Shown here: positions 9,244 through 17,745 of the stretch, one piece after another | How the letters are laid out: every line of letters begins with the position of its first letter | Position numbering within the stretch: position 1 is the first letter of the stretch | Assembly: GCF_000183745.1 (NCBI RefSeq) | Contig: NC_014761.1 | Coordinates: forward strand, 1,054,001 to 1,118,000 | Reading direction: 5' to 3' | DNA: 64,000 bases | From: Oceanithermus profundus DSM 14977 | Lineage (GTDB): Bacteria > Deinococcota > Deinococci > Deinococcales > Marinithermaceae | Translations under genes and position numbers: made by a program | The notes under the pieces: generated by a model | What the model was told of the DNA's origin: nothing | Seen by the model: only the letters and a program-made list of their open reading frames with translations | Database searches by the model: none

Positions 9244-9258
9244 GTGGATCCTGCCTCC

Positions 9259-10815
9259 TTACTCGCCGGGCGCGCGCCACATGGATCGGGTCACGCCCCG
9301 GTCGGCGAGCTCGAGCTGGGCGGGGTAGGCCGCCTTCCAGCGCCGGTAGGCCTCGTCGTAGACCTCCGCCAGCGCCGGGTCGGGTTCGACCTCGCGCTCC
9401 CAGGCCACCCAGGCCCGCGCGCCCTCCTCCAGGTTACGGTGGATCCCCACGCCCACGGCGGCCGCGATCGCCGCGCCGAGGGCGGTGGCCTCCTTCACCA
9501 CCGGGATCTTGAGCGGAATCTGCAGCACGTCGGCGACGATCTGGGGCCACAACCGTCCCTTGGCCGCGCCCCCCGCGAAGACCGCGGAGGCGAGCGGGGC
9601 TCCGGTCAGCGCCGCGATGCGCTCCAGGTTGGCCCGGGTGACCAGCGCGGCGTTCTCCTGAAGCGCCCGGAAGAACGCGCCGCGGTGGGCCTTCTCGGGG
9701 TCGAGCGGAAAGTTGAGGAACGAGGGCGCCGCGTGCCGCCAGTGGCTGTAGTCCATCGCGTCCGAGAGGATGGGGGTGATGCCGTGTGAACCCGGCGGCA
9801 CCGTCGCCGCCAGTTCCTCGAGCAGCGCGTAGGCGTCGCGCCCTTCGCGGGCCGCACGCTCCTTGAGGTCGGGGGCCAGGGCGTCGCGGAACCAGCGCGC
9901 CGCGATGCCGGGAAAGAAGACGATGGCCTCGGCCTGCCACTGGGCGGGGTCGGGGGCGAAGTTGAGGCGCATGCGGCCGCTCGCGTCCGACCTGGGCCCG
10001 TCGAGGTTGACCTCCTGCTGCCAGAAGGAGCCCCCGAGGATCGCGCCCTCGCCGGGCCGCGTCACGCCCAGGCCGACGGTGCCCAGCTGGGCGTCGCCGC
10101 CGCCCATCACGATCGGCGTCCCGACCTCGAGGCCGGTCGCGGCCGCGGCCTCGGGGCTGACCTCCCCGATCACGGTGCCGACTTCGCGAACGGGCGTCTC
10201 CTGGAAGGCCGGTTTGATGCCGAGGCGGTCGAAGAGCTCGGGGTCCCAGCGGCGGGTCGCGAGGTCGAAGAGGCCCGTGGTGCCCCCGTTCGTGGGATCG
10301 AGGGCGATCTCCGCGCCCAGGCGCACCGCGATCCAGTCGCTGAGCATGGCGAGCCGGGCGGCCCGTTCGTAGAGCTCCGGCTCGTGGCGCTCGAGCCAGA
10401 GCAGCCGCGGCGCCGCCCCCAGGGCGAAGGTCTGCCCCGAGCGCAGGTAGGCCCAGCGCTCGAGCTCGGGATCGCGCTCGCGCAGTTCGCGCACCTCCCG
10501 CACCGCCCGCGCGTCCACGTTGGCGCAGGCCCAGAGTTCGCGCCCCTGTTCGTCGTAGAGGACGATGCCCTCACGCATGCTCGTGGTGCTGACGGCCGCC
10601 ACGTTCGCCCCGGGAACCTGCGCCAGCACCTCGCGTACGGCGTCGGCGAGCCGTTCCCAGTTGCGTTCCCGCTCGAAGGTCATCGAGCCGGGGTGGCCGG
10701 GTTCTTCGCGGTGCGTCCACTCCCGTCCGGCGGAGGCCAGCTGGCGGCCTTCCTCGTCGAAGAGCACCGCGCGCCCGCTGCCGGTTCCGGCGTCGAGGGC
10801 TAGAAGATGGCGCAT
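9259..10815 (-). CDS. lsrK: Autoinducer-2 kinase LsrK
   Basis: 518 residues, FGGY carbohydrate kinase family. It matches LsrK specifically: LALDAGTGSGRAVLFD, SMREGIVLYD, WACANVDARAVREV, DPTNGGTTGLFDL, GGGDAQLGTVGLGVTRPG, GGSFWQQEVNLD, HAAPSFLNFPLDPEK, IPVVKEATALGAAIAA and a terminal SMWRAPGE. LsrK phosphorylates imported AI-2 (the linear DPD form) in the cytoplasm, which traps the signal and makes the inducer for LsrR. It sits in the lsr operon after lsrB, separated by a hairpin; GGAGG precedes the ATG. Other FGGY kinases (xylulose, erythritol) are unlikely given the match along the whole length. Confidence 0.92.
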   Translation of the reverse strand: MRHLLALDAGTGSGRAVLFDEEGRQLASAGREWTHREEPGHPGSMTFERERNWERLADAVREVLAQVPGANVAAVSTTSMREGIVLYDEQGRELWACANVDARAVREVRELRERDPELERWAYLRSGQTFALGAAPRLLWLERHEPELYERAARLAMLSDWIAVRLGAEIALDPTNGGTTGLFDLATRRWDPELFDRLGIKPAFQETPVREVGTVIGEVSPEAAAATGLEVGTPIVMGGGDAQLGTVGLGVTRPGEGAILGGSFWQQEVNLDGPRSDASGRMRLNFAPDPAQWQAEAIVFFPGIAARWFRDALAPDLKERAAREGRDAYALLEELAATVPPGSHGITPILSDAMDYSHWRHAAPSFLNFPLDPEKAHRGAFFRALQENAALVTRANLERIAALTGAPLASAVFAGGAAKGRLWPQIVADVLQIPLKIPVVKEATALGAAIAAAVGVGIHRNLEEGARAWVAWEREVEPDPALAEVYDEAYRRWKAAYPAQLELADRGVTRSMWRAPGE

Positions 10816-10831
10816 GCCGCCTCCAGACTAC

Positions 10832-10856
10832 CCCGGCCGGCCACGAGCCGGCCGGG
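10832..10856 (-). other. Intercistronic hairpin between lsrB and lsrK
   Basis: Perfect 10-bp GC-only stem CCCGGCCGGC/GCCGGCCGGG with loop CACGA, in the 49-base gap after the lsrB stop and before the lsrK start. No U-run follows on the minus strand. Such hairpins after binding-protein genes commonly stabilise the upstream mRNA or attenuate transcription; which one applies here is inference. Confidence 0.65.
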
Positions 10857-10864
10857 CACGAGGG

Positions 10865-11899
10865 CTAGAAGTCGTAGTCGTCGATGTTGTCGATGGTGAA
10901 GACGACGCGTTCGGGCAGGAGGATGATTCCGTTGTTGACCTCGCCCTGGTAGTCGTAACCCTGCACCGAGTTGGGCGAGACCTTGACGTGGCCCACGTCG
11001 GGGACGTCGAACTCGTCGCCCACGTGCAGCTGCTTGCCCTGCACGAGCAGGTTGGCCACGTAGATGGCCAGCTTGCCCTGCTTGACCACGTCCCAAAGGC
11101 CGAAGGCCTTGACCGTGCCGCGCTTGACGTAGGGGCGCATCACGTTGGGCGTCGAGAAGCCGGTGATGATCACCTTGCCGGCGATGCCCAGGTTCTCGGC
11201 GGCCTGGGCGGTGCCGGGCAGCGCGTTGGCGTCGGGGCAGATCACCGCGTCCAGGTCGGGGTGCGCCTGGAAGAGCGCGGTGGGGACCTGCACGGCCTTC
11301 TGCGCGTCCTCGTGGCTGAAGACGGTGTCGACGATCTCCCAGTTGGGGTACTGCTCGGCGATCACCTTCTTGGCGACGACGACCCACTGGTTCTGATCGG
11401 TCACGGTCGGGCTCGAATAGTGGAAGGCCACCTTCTTGGGGCTGCCCTTGGGGTCGTCCATCTGGTCGGCGGCCATCTTGACGAGCAGCTCGCCGAGCTG
11501 CTGGGCCGTGCCCTGGCTGATGTAGAAGGTGCGGTAGCGCGGGTTGACGTCGGAGTCCCAGGTCAGGATGATGACGCCCTTCTTCATCGCCCGCTTGAGC
11601 GCTTGGTTCAGCCCGTCGGGGGAGAGCGCGGAGATGGCGATGGCGTCGTAACCCTGGTTGACGAAGTTGTTGATGTATTCGATCTGGCCGGAGACGCTCG
11701 CGGTGCTGGGGCCGTCGTACTTCACCTTGATACCGAGCATGTTGCCCATCGCCACGGCGCCCTTACCCCCCGACTCGAAGAAGCCCACCCCGGTGAGCTT
11801 GGGGATGAAGGCGATCTTGACGTCCTTGGCGAAAGCCGTGCCTGCGAATGCAGCGAGGATCAGTGCTGCCGCGAAAACCAGCGAAAATTTCTTGCGCAT
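10865..11899 (-). CDS. lsrB: Autoinducer-2 binding protein LsrB
   Basis: 344 residues with a signal peptide (residues 1-24, cut after AFA). It follows LsrB closely: [101 protein letters not shown]. The six residues known to contact the AI-2 ligand in the Salmonella structure are all present: Lys34, Asp115, Asp168, Gln169, Pro222, Ala224. It captures AI-2 in the periplasm and hands it to LsrACD. The ATG at 11899 follows AGGAGG; an in-frame extension to 11923 lacks such a site. Confidence 0.95.
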   Translation of the reverse strand: MRKKFSLVFAAALILAAFAGTAFAKDVKIAFIPKLTGVGFFESGGKGAVAMGNMLGIKVKYDGPSTASVSGQIEYINNFVNQGYDAIAISALSPDGLNQALKRAMKKGVIILTWDSDVNPRYRTFYISQGTAQQLGELLVKMAADQMDDPKGSPKKVAFHYSSPTVTDQNQWVVVAKKVIAEQYPNWEIVDTVFSHEDAQKAVQVPTALFQAHPDLDAVICPDANALPGTAQAAENLGIAGKVIITGFSTPNVMRPYVKRGTVKAFGLWDVVKQGKLAIYVANLLVQGKQLHVGDEFDVPDVGHVKVSPNSVQGYDYQGEVNNGIILLPERVVFTIDNIDDYDF

Positions 11900-11952
11900 G
11901 TTCAACCTCCTGTGCGAAACCAAGACCTGGGGCCGTTAGCTGGGTCAGGCGA

Positions 11953-12993
11953 TCACCTCCCGTCCCTCGAGGAAAGCGCCTTGCGTTTCAGGCGGTACTC
12001 TCCGTAGACGTGCAGCAGCTGCTTGGCCGCCATTGCCAGGATCAGCAGGCTGCCCACCACGACCTGAATCAGGTCGTTGGTCACGCCCAGCGCCAGCAGC
12101 CCTTGGCGGAGGAAACCCAGGATCATCCCCGCCAGCAGCGTGCCCAGGATCGTGCCGCTGCCGCCCAGGATGTCGGCCCCGCCCAGCACCACCGCGGTGA
12201 TGATGGGCAGCAGGGCGTCGCCCCCGAGGTCGGCGCGCGCCGAGGTGAAATACGAGGTCAGCATCACCCCCGCCAGCGCCGCGCCGAATCCGCTGAGCAC
12301 GTAGGCCCAGACGAGCACCCGGCGGATGGGGACGCCGCTGTAGGTGGCGGCCTTGGGGTTCACGCCGATGAGGTAGAGGTAACGGCCGAAGCGGGTCTTG
12401 TGGAGCAGCAGCGAAAGCACGAAGGCGAAGAACAGCACGGCGAGGAACGGGTAGGGCACGATGCCCAGGCTGCCCTCGGTCAGGGCGATGAAGGCGTCGG
12501 GCAGGCCGGTGATGCCTTCGTACTGGTAGGCGGCGAGGCCGGCCGAGCCGTAGGCCTTGAAGCCCAGCTTGTCGAGGAGCGCCGGCATGCCCTGGGCCAA
12601 GCCCGCGAACATGAAAAGGGTGCCGAGGGTGATGACGAGCGGGTTGACGTCGGTACGGGACACGAAGAAGCCGTTGAAGGCGCCGGCGAGTACCCCCACC
12701 AGCAAGGCCACCGCCAGCGCGGCGAAGACGTTCACCCCGGCCACCCAGACGAGGCCCAGGGTGATCGAGGCCAGCCCCATCACCGAGACGCCCGAGATGT
12801 CGATGCCCGCGGTGATGATGACCAGGGTCAGGGGCAGTGCCGCGAAGAGGATGTGGGTGAAGTCGAGGGTCGAGTAGAGCAGGTTCTCGAGGTTGAAGAA
12901 GACGGGGTTGACCAGCCCCAGCACGCCCAGTTCGAGCAGCAGGAGCGCGAAGAGCGCGAACTCCCAGCTGCGCAGGTAGCGCGTCCACTTCAT
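11953..12993 (-). CDS. lsrD: AI-2 ABC transporter permease LsrD
   Basis: 346 residues, multi-span inner-membrane permease of the ribose/AI-2 (BPD_transp_2) family. LsrD-like segments are LENLLYSTLDFTHI, ALPLTLVIITAGIDISGVSVMG, VNPLVITLGTLFMFAG, TSYFTSARADLGGDALLPIITAVVLGGADILGGSG. It pairs with LsrC to form the pore. Its ATG overlaps the lsrC stop (ATGA), so the two permeases are translationally coupled. Assignment of D rather than C rests on these matches and on the E. coli-like gene order A-C-D-B. Confidence 0.9.
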   Translation of the reverse strand: MKWTRYLRSWEFALFALLLLELGVLGLVNPVFFNLENLLYSTLDFTHILFAALPLTLVIITAGIDISGVSVMGLASITLGLVWVAGVNVFAALAVALLVGVLAGAFNGFFVSRTDVNPLVITLGTLFMFAGLAQGMPALLDKLGFKAYGSAGLAAYQYEGITGLPDAFIALTEGSLGIVPYPFLAVLFFAFVLSLLLHKTRFGRYLYLIGVNPKAATYSGVPIRRVLVWAYVLSGFGAALAGVMLTSYFTSARADLGGDALLPIITAVVLGGADILGGSGTILGTLLAGMILGFLRQGLLALGVTNDLIQVVVGSLLILAMAAKQLLHVYGEYRLKRKALSSRDGR

Positions 12994-13973
12994 GCGCCAC
13001 CTCCTGCGTCGCCGCGGATGCGGGCCTGACGCCGTTGCAGCTCGAGCGCGCTCCGAACGCGGTAGTCGACGTAGACGACGACGAGAAGGATGATCCCCGC
13101 GAAGGCGTTGTCCCAGATCCCCGGCACGCCCAGGAAGATCAGCATGCTGTGCACCGCGGTGAGGAAGAGCGCGCCGATCGCGGCCCCGACGGGCGTGCCC
13201 ACGCCGCCCGTGAGGCTGACGCCGCCCAGAACGTTGGCGGCGATGGCCTTGAGCTCGAACCCGTCGGCGGCGTTCATGGAGACGAAGCCGATCTGCGAGG
13301 TGAAGACGACGGCGGCGAAGGCGGCGAAGGTACCCGCCAGGGTGTAGGCGGCGAACTGGGTCCAGCGGACCGGAAGGCCCAGCAGGTAGGCGCCCGTCTC
13401 GTTGTCTCCCACGGCGTAGAAGTAGCGGGCCAGGCGCACCCTGAGGGTGACGAACGCCGTGAGCGCCAGCAGGGCCAGGGTCATCCAGACGAAGAAGGGG
13501 ACGCCCAGGAAGCCCCAGAGGTTGGGTTCCTTGATGCTCTGCGGCAGGTTTTCGATCCAGCTGCCGCCGGTGATGATGCGCATCAGCCCCCGATAGATGC
13601 CGAGGGTGCCCAGGGTCATGATGATGGGGGGCACCCGCAGGAAGGTCACGCCGAAGGCGTTGAGGGCGCCGGCCAGGGTTCCGGCGAGCACGGCCGCAAG
13701 GACGGCGCCGCCCACCGGCCAGCCCAGGTTGAGCGTCGTGCCCAGCACGACCGCCGCCAGCCCCGCGGTGGCGCCGACCGAGACGTCGATGCCGCGGGTG
13801 AGGATGACGAACATCTCGCCCAGGGCGATCAGCACCAGGGTGAGGCTGGCGTTGAAGATCTCGACGATCGAGGCCGCCTTGAAGAAGTTGGGGTTGAACA
13901 GCCCGGTGACGACGACGAGGAGGACGAGCAGCAGGGTGACCAGCGCTTCACGGCTGCGCACGAGATGCTTCAT
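12990..13973 (-). CDS. lsrC: AI-2 ABC transporter permease LsrC
   Basis: 327 residues, about nine or ten hydrophobic segments. LsrC-like features are FVILTRGIDVSVGATAG, TLGTLGIYRGLMRIITGGSWIENLP, YAVGDNETGAYLLGLPV and DGFELKAIAANVLGGVSLTGGVG. The start at 13973 overlaps the lsrA stop by four bases (ATGA), and its stop overlaps the lsrD start. It is half of the AI-2 import pore. Confidence 0.9.
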   Translation of the reverse strand: MKHLVRSREALVTLLLVLLVVVTGLFNPNFFKAASIVEIFNASLTLVLIALGEMFVILTRGIDVSVGATAGLAAVVLGTTLNLGWPVGGAVLAAVLAGTLAGALNAFGVTFLRVPPIIMTLGTLGIYRGLMRIITGGSWIENLPQSIKEPNLWGFLGVPFFVWMTLALLALTAFVTLRVRLARYFYAVGDNETGAYLLGLPVRWTQFAAYTLAGTFAAFAAVVFTSQIGFVSMNAADGFELKAIAANVLGGVSLTGGVGTPVGAAIGALFLTAVHSMLIFLGVPGIWDNAFAGIILLVVVYVDYRVRSALELQRRQARIRGDAGGGA

Positions 13974-15499
13974 GGCCGCCCCTCCGCCATTCCGAACGAG
14001 GCCGCGGTGACGCGCTCCAGGGTGAGGGCCCCGCCCTCGAGGTGCTCGACGACGCGGCCGCGGTGCATCACCAGCACCCGGTCGCTCAGCTCCACCACCT
14101 CCTCCAGCTCGGAGGAGATCAGCAGCACCCCGACCCCGGCGCCGGTCAGCGAGCGGATCAGCCGGTAGACGTCCTGGCGGGCGGAGGCGTCGATGCCGCG
14201 CGTGGGTTCGTCGAGGATGACGACCCTGGGCTCGGCCGCGAGCGCCCCTGCAAGCACGACCTTTTGCTGGTTGCCCCCCGAGAGCGTTCCCGCGGGCTGC
14301 CACATGCTGCTCAGCTTGATGTTCAGGGAGCGCACGAAGCCGTCGGCCACCTCGGCCTCCCTGCGGGTGTCGAGGAAGAGCCGGCCGAGGCGGCCGAGGA
14401 TGCCGGCGGTCATCGTGTAGACGCTGGGAAGTTCGAGGAAGATGCCGTGGGCGTGGCGGTCTTCGGGAACATAGACGAGGCCCTGCTCGCGGCAGAGCGC
14501 CGGCGAGCGGCGGGTGAGGGGGCGGCCGTGCACGAGCACCTCGCCGCGCGCGTGCGGGTCGATGCCCACGATCGCTTCGCACAGTTCGGTGCGGCCCGAC
14601 CCCACCAGCCCAGCGAGGCCCAGGACCTCGCCCGGATAGACCTCCAGGTTCACGTCCGCGAAGGCCTCGCTGCTCAGCCCCCGCACCGCGAGCAGGGGGC
14701 GGTCCCCCTCGCGGCGGGCTCGCTTTTCGCGCCCCGCCGGCTTGGCGCCGGTCGTCGCCGATCCGGGAGGCACCATGGCCTCGATGAGGTCGTGGGGGGT
14801 CAGGCGTTCGCGCCGGTCGCTGAGGACCATGCGGCCGTCGCGCAGCACACTGATGCGGTCGGCCACCTCCATCACCTCGCCCAGGCGGTGGGAGATGAAG
14901 ACGATGCCGATGCCGCGGCCGGCCAGGGTGCGCATCCGCTGGAACAGGCTCTCGGCCTCCCTGAAGGTCAGGGCCGAGGTGGGCTCGTCGAAGATCAGCA
15001 GCCGCGCGCGCCGCAAGAGCCCCCGGAGAATCTCCAGCAGCTGCTGCTGGGCGATGCTCAGAAAGGCGCCCTGCTCGTCCAGGTTCACCTCGAAGCCCAG
15101 CTCCTCGATCAGCGGCGCCACCTTGTCCGCGAGCTCCGCGGGTGGGAGCCCCAGCCCGATTCCCAGGTTTTCCAGGACGGAGAGGTGCGGGAAGACGTGG
15201 GGTTCCTGCGGCACCATGTAGATGCCGTGTTCGTGCGCGGCTCGGGGCGAGTCCAGGCGCACCGGACGTCCTTCCAGCTCGAGCCGGCCGGCGTCGAGGG
15301 GGTAGGCCCCCGAGATGATCTTCATCGTGGTGGACTTGCCGGAGCCGTTTCCACCCAAAAGCGCGTGGATCTCGCCGTGGGCCACCGCGAAGTCGATTCC
15401 CCGCAGCACGGGCACGCCGGCAAACACCTTCCAGGCGCCCTGGAGGCGCAGCAGCGGCGGCGCGTCGGCCGGGGCTGCGGAGGCGCGGGCCGCGCTCAC
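13970..15499 (-). CDS. lsrA: AI-2 ABC transporter ATP-binding protein LsrA
   Basis: 509 residues with two ABC cassettes. The first has Walker A GGNGSGKS, signature LSIAQQQ and Walker B LLIFDEPTSAL; the second has a degenerate Walker A GLVGSGRTE, a full LSGGNQQK signature and VVILDEPTRGID. This asymmetry is normal for LsrA/RbsA-type ATPases. I start it at the GTG at 15499, preceded by CCGGAGGAAAC; the longer frame to 15619 begins inside the promoter-operator and is rejected. It is the first gene of lsrACDBK-cupin and powers AI-2 uptake. Confidence 0.9.
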   Translation of the reverse strand: MSAARASAAPADAPPLLRLQGAWKVFAGVPVLRGIDFAVAHGEIHALLGGNGSGKSTTMKIISGAYPLDAGRLELEGRPVRLDSPRAAHEHGIYMVPQEPHVFPHLSVLENLGIGLGLPPAELADKVAPLIEELGFEVNLDEQGAFLSIAQQQLLEILRGLLRRARLLIFDEPTSALTFREAESLFQRMRTLAGRGIGIVFISHRLGEVMEVADRISVLRDGRMVLSDRRERLTPHDLIEAMVPPGSATTGAKPAGREKRARREGDRPLLAVRGLSSEAFADVNLEVYPGEVLGLAGLVGSGRTELCEAIVGIDPHARGEVLVHGRPLTRRSPALCREQGLVYVPEDRHAHGIFLELPSVYTMTAGILGRLGRLFLDTRREAEVADGFVRSLNIKLSSMWQPAGTLSGGNQQKVVLAGALAAEPRVVILDEPTRGIDASARQDVYRLIRSLTGAGVGVLLISSELEEVVELSDRVLVMHRGRVVEHLEGGALTLERVTAASFGMAEGRP

Positions 15500-15611
15500 C
15501 GTTTCCTCCGGAGGGGACGGGTCGGTCTGGATGCGTCTACGTTCAACACCATGGCGTAGGGGCCTCCCGGGCGTCTGCGCTGAAATCACATATGACAGCG
15601 CGTTGTAACTT

Positions 15612-15621
15612 ATGTGCACAT
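15612..15621. promoter_or_regulatory. Palindromic operator candidate at the lsrA promoter
   Basis: Perfect 10-base palindrome ATGTGCACAT, touching the -10 box of the lsrA promoter and covering its likely start point. The 10-mer TATGTGCACA (15611-15620) occurs again at 15734-15743 in front of lsrR. A further imperfect palindrome with CATATG core lies at 15587-15598. Binding by the divergent SorC/LsrR regulator is inferred. Confidence 0.6.
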
Positions 15622-15649
15622 CCTAAGTCGCGCCGCGAGAGCGTGTCAA
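15620..15649 (-). promoter_or_regulatory. lsrACDBK promoter
   Basis: On the minus strand a perfect -35 TTGACA (15649-15644), an 18-base spacer and -10 TAGGAT (15625-15620). The transcript would start near 15613, inside the palindromic operator, and carry a leader of about 110 bases before lsrA. Confidence 0.65.
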
Positions 15650-15718
15650 GGGCCAGGCAACCCGGGAAAAGGCGCGCGCCATCGAACGACTGCTTGTGGG
15701 GGCGCTTCTTCGGTGTGT

Positions 15719-15743
15719 TAGAGTAATGTCACGTATGTGCACA
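15719..15743 (+). promoter_or_regulatory. lsrR promoter and operator candidate
   Basis: TAGAGT at 15719-15724 is a fair -10; the upstream TTGTGG at 15694 is a weak -35 with a 19-base spacer. TATGTGCACA at 15734-15743 sits just after the expected start point and repeats the site at the lsrA promoter, so autorepression is likely. Confidence 0.5.
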
Positions 15744-15766
15744 CGGGGAGAGGGAGGGCATCGTCG

Positions 15767-16756
15767 ATGAATGAGGCCGAACGCGGAGCCGTCCGGGGCC
15801 GCCCGCGCGAAGACCGCCTCGCCTACCTGGCGCGCGTGGCTTCGCTTTACTACGAGGAGCAGAAGACGCAGCAGGAGATCGCCGCGTTGCTGGGCATCTC
15901 GCGCTCGGGGGTTTCGCGCCTGATCACCGAGGCCCGAGAGCGCGGGGTGGTGGAGATCATCGTGCACCACCCCTTGCAGACCTCTCCCGACCTGGCCGCG
16001 GAGCTGCAGCGGCGCTACGGCCTGAAAGACGTGCGGGTCCTGGCCGGCCGGGAGGAGGCCTACGAGCGCACCCTCAAGCGCCTGGGCGAGCTGGCGGCCC
16101 GCTACTTCGAGGACCTGCTCCACGACGGCATGACGATCGGGATCTCCTGGGGCGGGGCGCTGTACGAGATGATCCGTGCGATCCGCCCGCGCGTGCACGA
16201 GAACGTCGAGGTCGTCCAGCTCATCGGGGCGACGGGTGCCGAGGCCACGCCGACGAGCGGTCCCATCCTGGCGCAGCTGCTGGCCGAACGCCTCGGTTGC
16301 CGCAGCTACCAGCTGCACGCGCCGCTGATCGTGGACGGCGCGGCGGCGCGCCAGGCTCTCCTGGGCGAGCGCCACATCCGCGAGACGCTGGAGCGGGCCC
16401 GCAGGTCCGACATCGCCCTGGTGGGCATCGGCACCACCCGGTCCGGCTATTACAGCCTGGTGCGCGCCGGCTACCTCACCGAGGCCGAGGCCGCGGAGAT
16501 CCGCAAGAGCGGAGCGGTCGGCGACGTTTGCGCGCAGCACTACGGCTTCGACGGCCGCTGGCTCGACATCGAGCTGAACCGCCGGGTCATCGGCATCGAC
16601 CACGACGCCCTGCGCCGCATCGACACGGTGATCGGCGTGGCCGGGGGCGCGGTCAAGGCCCAGGCGATCCACGGGGCGCTGCGGGGACGCTACGTGAACG
16701 TGCTGATCACCGACGAGGCCGCGGCGCGCCGCCTGCTGGAGATGGAGGCGCCCTAG
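15767..16756 (+). CDS. lsrR: SorC/LsrR family transcriptional regulator
   Basis: 329 residues. The N-terminal HTH reads LYYEEQKTQQEIAALLGISRSGVSRLITEA, and the C-terminal sugar-binding domain has ALVGIGTTRSG, KSGAVGDVCAQHYG and VAGGAVKAQAIHGALRGRYVNVLITDE, the SorC-family phosphosugar fold. LsrR in enterobacteria represses lsr genes until phospho-AI-2 binds. The sequence alone says SorC family; the LsrR role comes from its divergent placement next to lsrACDBK. The ATG at 15767 follows GGGAGAGGGAGG; an upstream in-frame ATG at 15737 lies inside the operator. Confidence 0.82.
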   Translation: MNEAERGAVRGRPREDRLAYLARVASLYYEEQKTQQEIAALLGISRSGVSRLITEARERGVVEIIVHHPLQTSPDLAAELQRRYGLKDVRVLAGREEAYERTLKRLGELAARYFEDLLHDGMTIGISWGGALYEMIRAIRPRVHENVEVVQLIGATGAEATPTSGPILAQLLAERLGCRSYQLHAPLIVDGAAARQALLGERHIRETLERARRSDIALVGIGTTRSGYYSLVRAGYLTEAEAAEIRKSGAVGDVCAQHYGFDGRWLDIELNRRVIGIDHDALRRIDTVIGVAGGAVKAQAIHGALRGRYVNVLITDEAAARRLLEMEAP

Positions 16757-17745
16757 GGGGCGTCGTCGAAAACGGCTTCGATGCCTTCGAGCACGAGGAG
16801 TTCGCCCGAGTCGAGCCGGTAGCGCACGACGCGGCCGCGCACCTCGCCGTCGGGGCCCTTGCTGACCACGGGATCGCCGTACAGGTAGGCGTACCCCTCG
16901 GATTCGACCACGTAGGCGGCGTCCGCGCGGGTGGTGCGCTCCTCCTGCACCAGGACCACCTCCCCTTGCAGGGTGAGGGTGTCCTCGTCGAGGTCGTAGA
17001 CGAGGGCCTGCGACGAGCCGCTCAGCGGTTTTTCCCCGGCGCGCTGGAGCCGGATGGGGCCGGTCACCCGCGCCTTCCCGGTCGCGTTGTCGTAGTCGAG
17101 GCGGCGCCCCCAGGCGCGGCTCTTTCCTTGCACCACCTCGACGGCCTGGTCGCCGTCCGAGAAGTTCACCTCGAAGCGGTCGGCGTCGGCGAGGTAGCGG
17201 ACCTCGCCGTCGCCGAGCACGACCCGCTCCCGCACGCCCTTGACGCGTTCGACCTGGGCGATGTGGCCGTAGGCTTCGGTGTCCTCGCCGAAGCGGACCC
17301 GGGTGCGGTAGGGCGCGGGGTCGTAGATCAGGAAGCGTTGCAGGGCGTGATGGGCGGGCTCCGCCTCGGGGTGGGGGCGCAGCTCCAGCAGGTAAGCCCG
17401 ACCGCCGCCGTCGTCGAGGTCGGGGTTGTAGACGGCCCAGACGAAGTCCCCGGTTTGCAGCGCCGGGTCCAGGCGCGTGCGCGCGTCGAACCAGAGCGCC
17501 ACGCCCTGCACCCGCGCCCGGCGGGCGTCGGGGTCGAGCGCCTCGAGGAAGCCCGTCTGCACGTCCAGGTACTCGATGACGAAGACGTCGCTGACGTCGT
17601 CGGGGCTGGTTTTCACCGCAACGATGGGTTTCCCCTCGCGCTCGAGCTCCACCGTGGGGCAGTTGACGCAGGCCTCGTCCGGCTGCTGCGCCCCCGCCCA
17701 GAGCGCGAGCGCGAGGGCGAGGACGGCCGCGGCTCTATTCCCCAA
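16753..17745 (-). CDS. LptA/OstA-like secreted protein (second copy)
   Basis: 330 residues. Residues 1-20 form a signal peptide (AAAVLALALALWAGAQQ). The C-terminal half has the repeating beta-strand pattern of the OstA/LptA fold (RRLDYDNATGKARVTGPIRLQ, LTLQGEVVLVQEERTTRADAAYVV); the N-terminal half is an extra, unrecognised beta-rich segment. The start is an uncommon TTG that overlaps the end of the upstream LptA-like gene by 11 bases, with AGGAG ten bases before it. It is the third gene of an LptC-LptA-LptA-like operon. Its end overlaps the lsrR end by four bases, convergently. Confidence 0.65.
   Translation of the reverse strand: MGNRAAAVLALALALWAGAQQPDEACVNCPTVELEREGKPIVAVKTSPDDVSDVFVIEYLDVQTGFLEALDPDARRARVQGVALWFDARTRLDPALQTGDFVWAVYNPDLDDGGGRAYLLELRPHPEAEPAHHALQRFLIYDPAPYRTRVRFGEDTEAYGHIAQVERVKGVRERVVLGDGEVRYLADADRFEVNFSDGDQAVEVVQGKSRAWGRRLDYDNATGKARVTGPIRLQRAGEKPLSGSSQALVYDLDEDTLTLQGEVVLVQEERTTRADAAYVVESEGYAYLYGDPVVSKGPDGEVRGRVVRYRLDSGELLVLEGIEAVFDDAP

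Noticed and set aside
15500-15619. Longer lsrA start at GTG 15619
   Set aside because: That codon lies inside the palindromic operator and next to the -10 box, and 40 extra residues match nothing in LsrA; GTG 15499 has CCGGAGGAAAC before it.
9259-16756. The ABC cluster as a ribose, rhamnose or xylose importer
   Set aside because: LsrB and LsrK match the AI-2 proteins along their whole length, including all six AI-2 contact residues; sugar importers of this class would carry a RbsB-like receptor and a ribokinase or xylulokinase.
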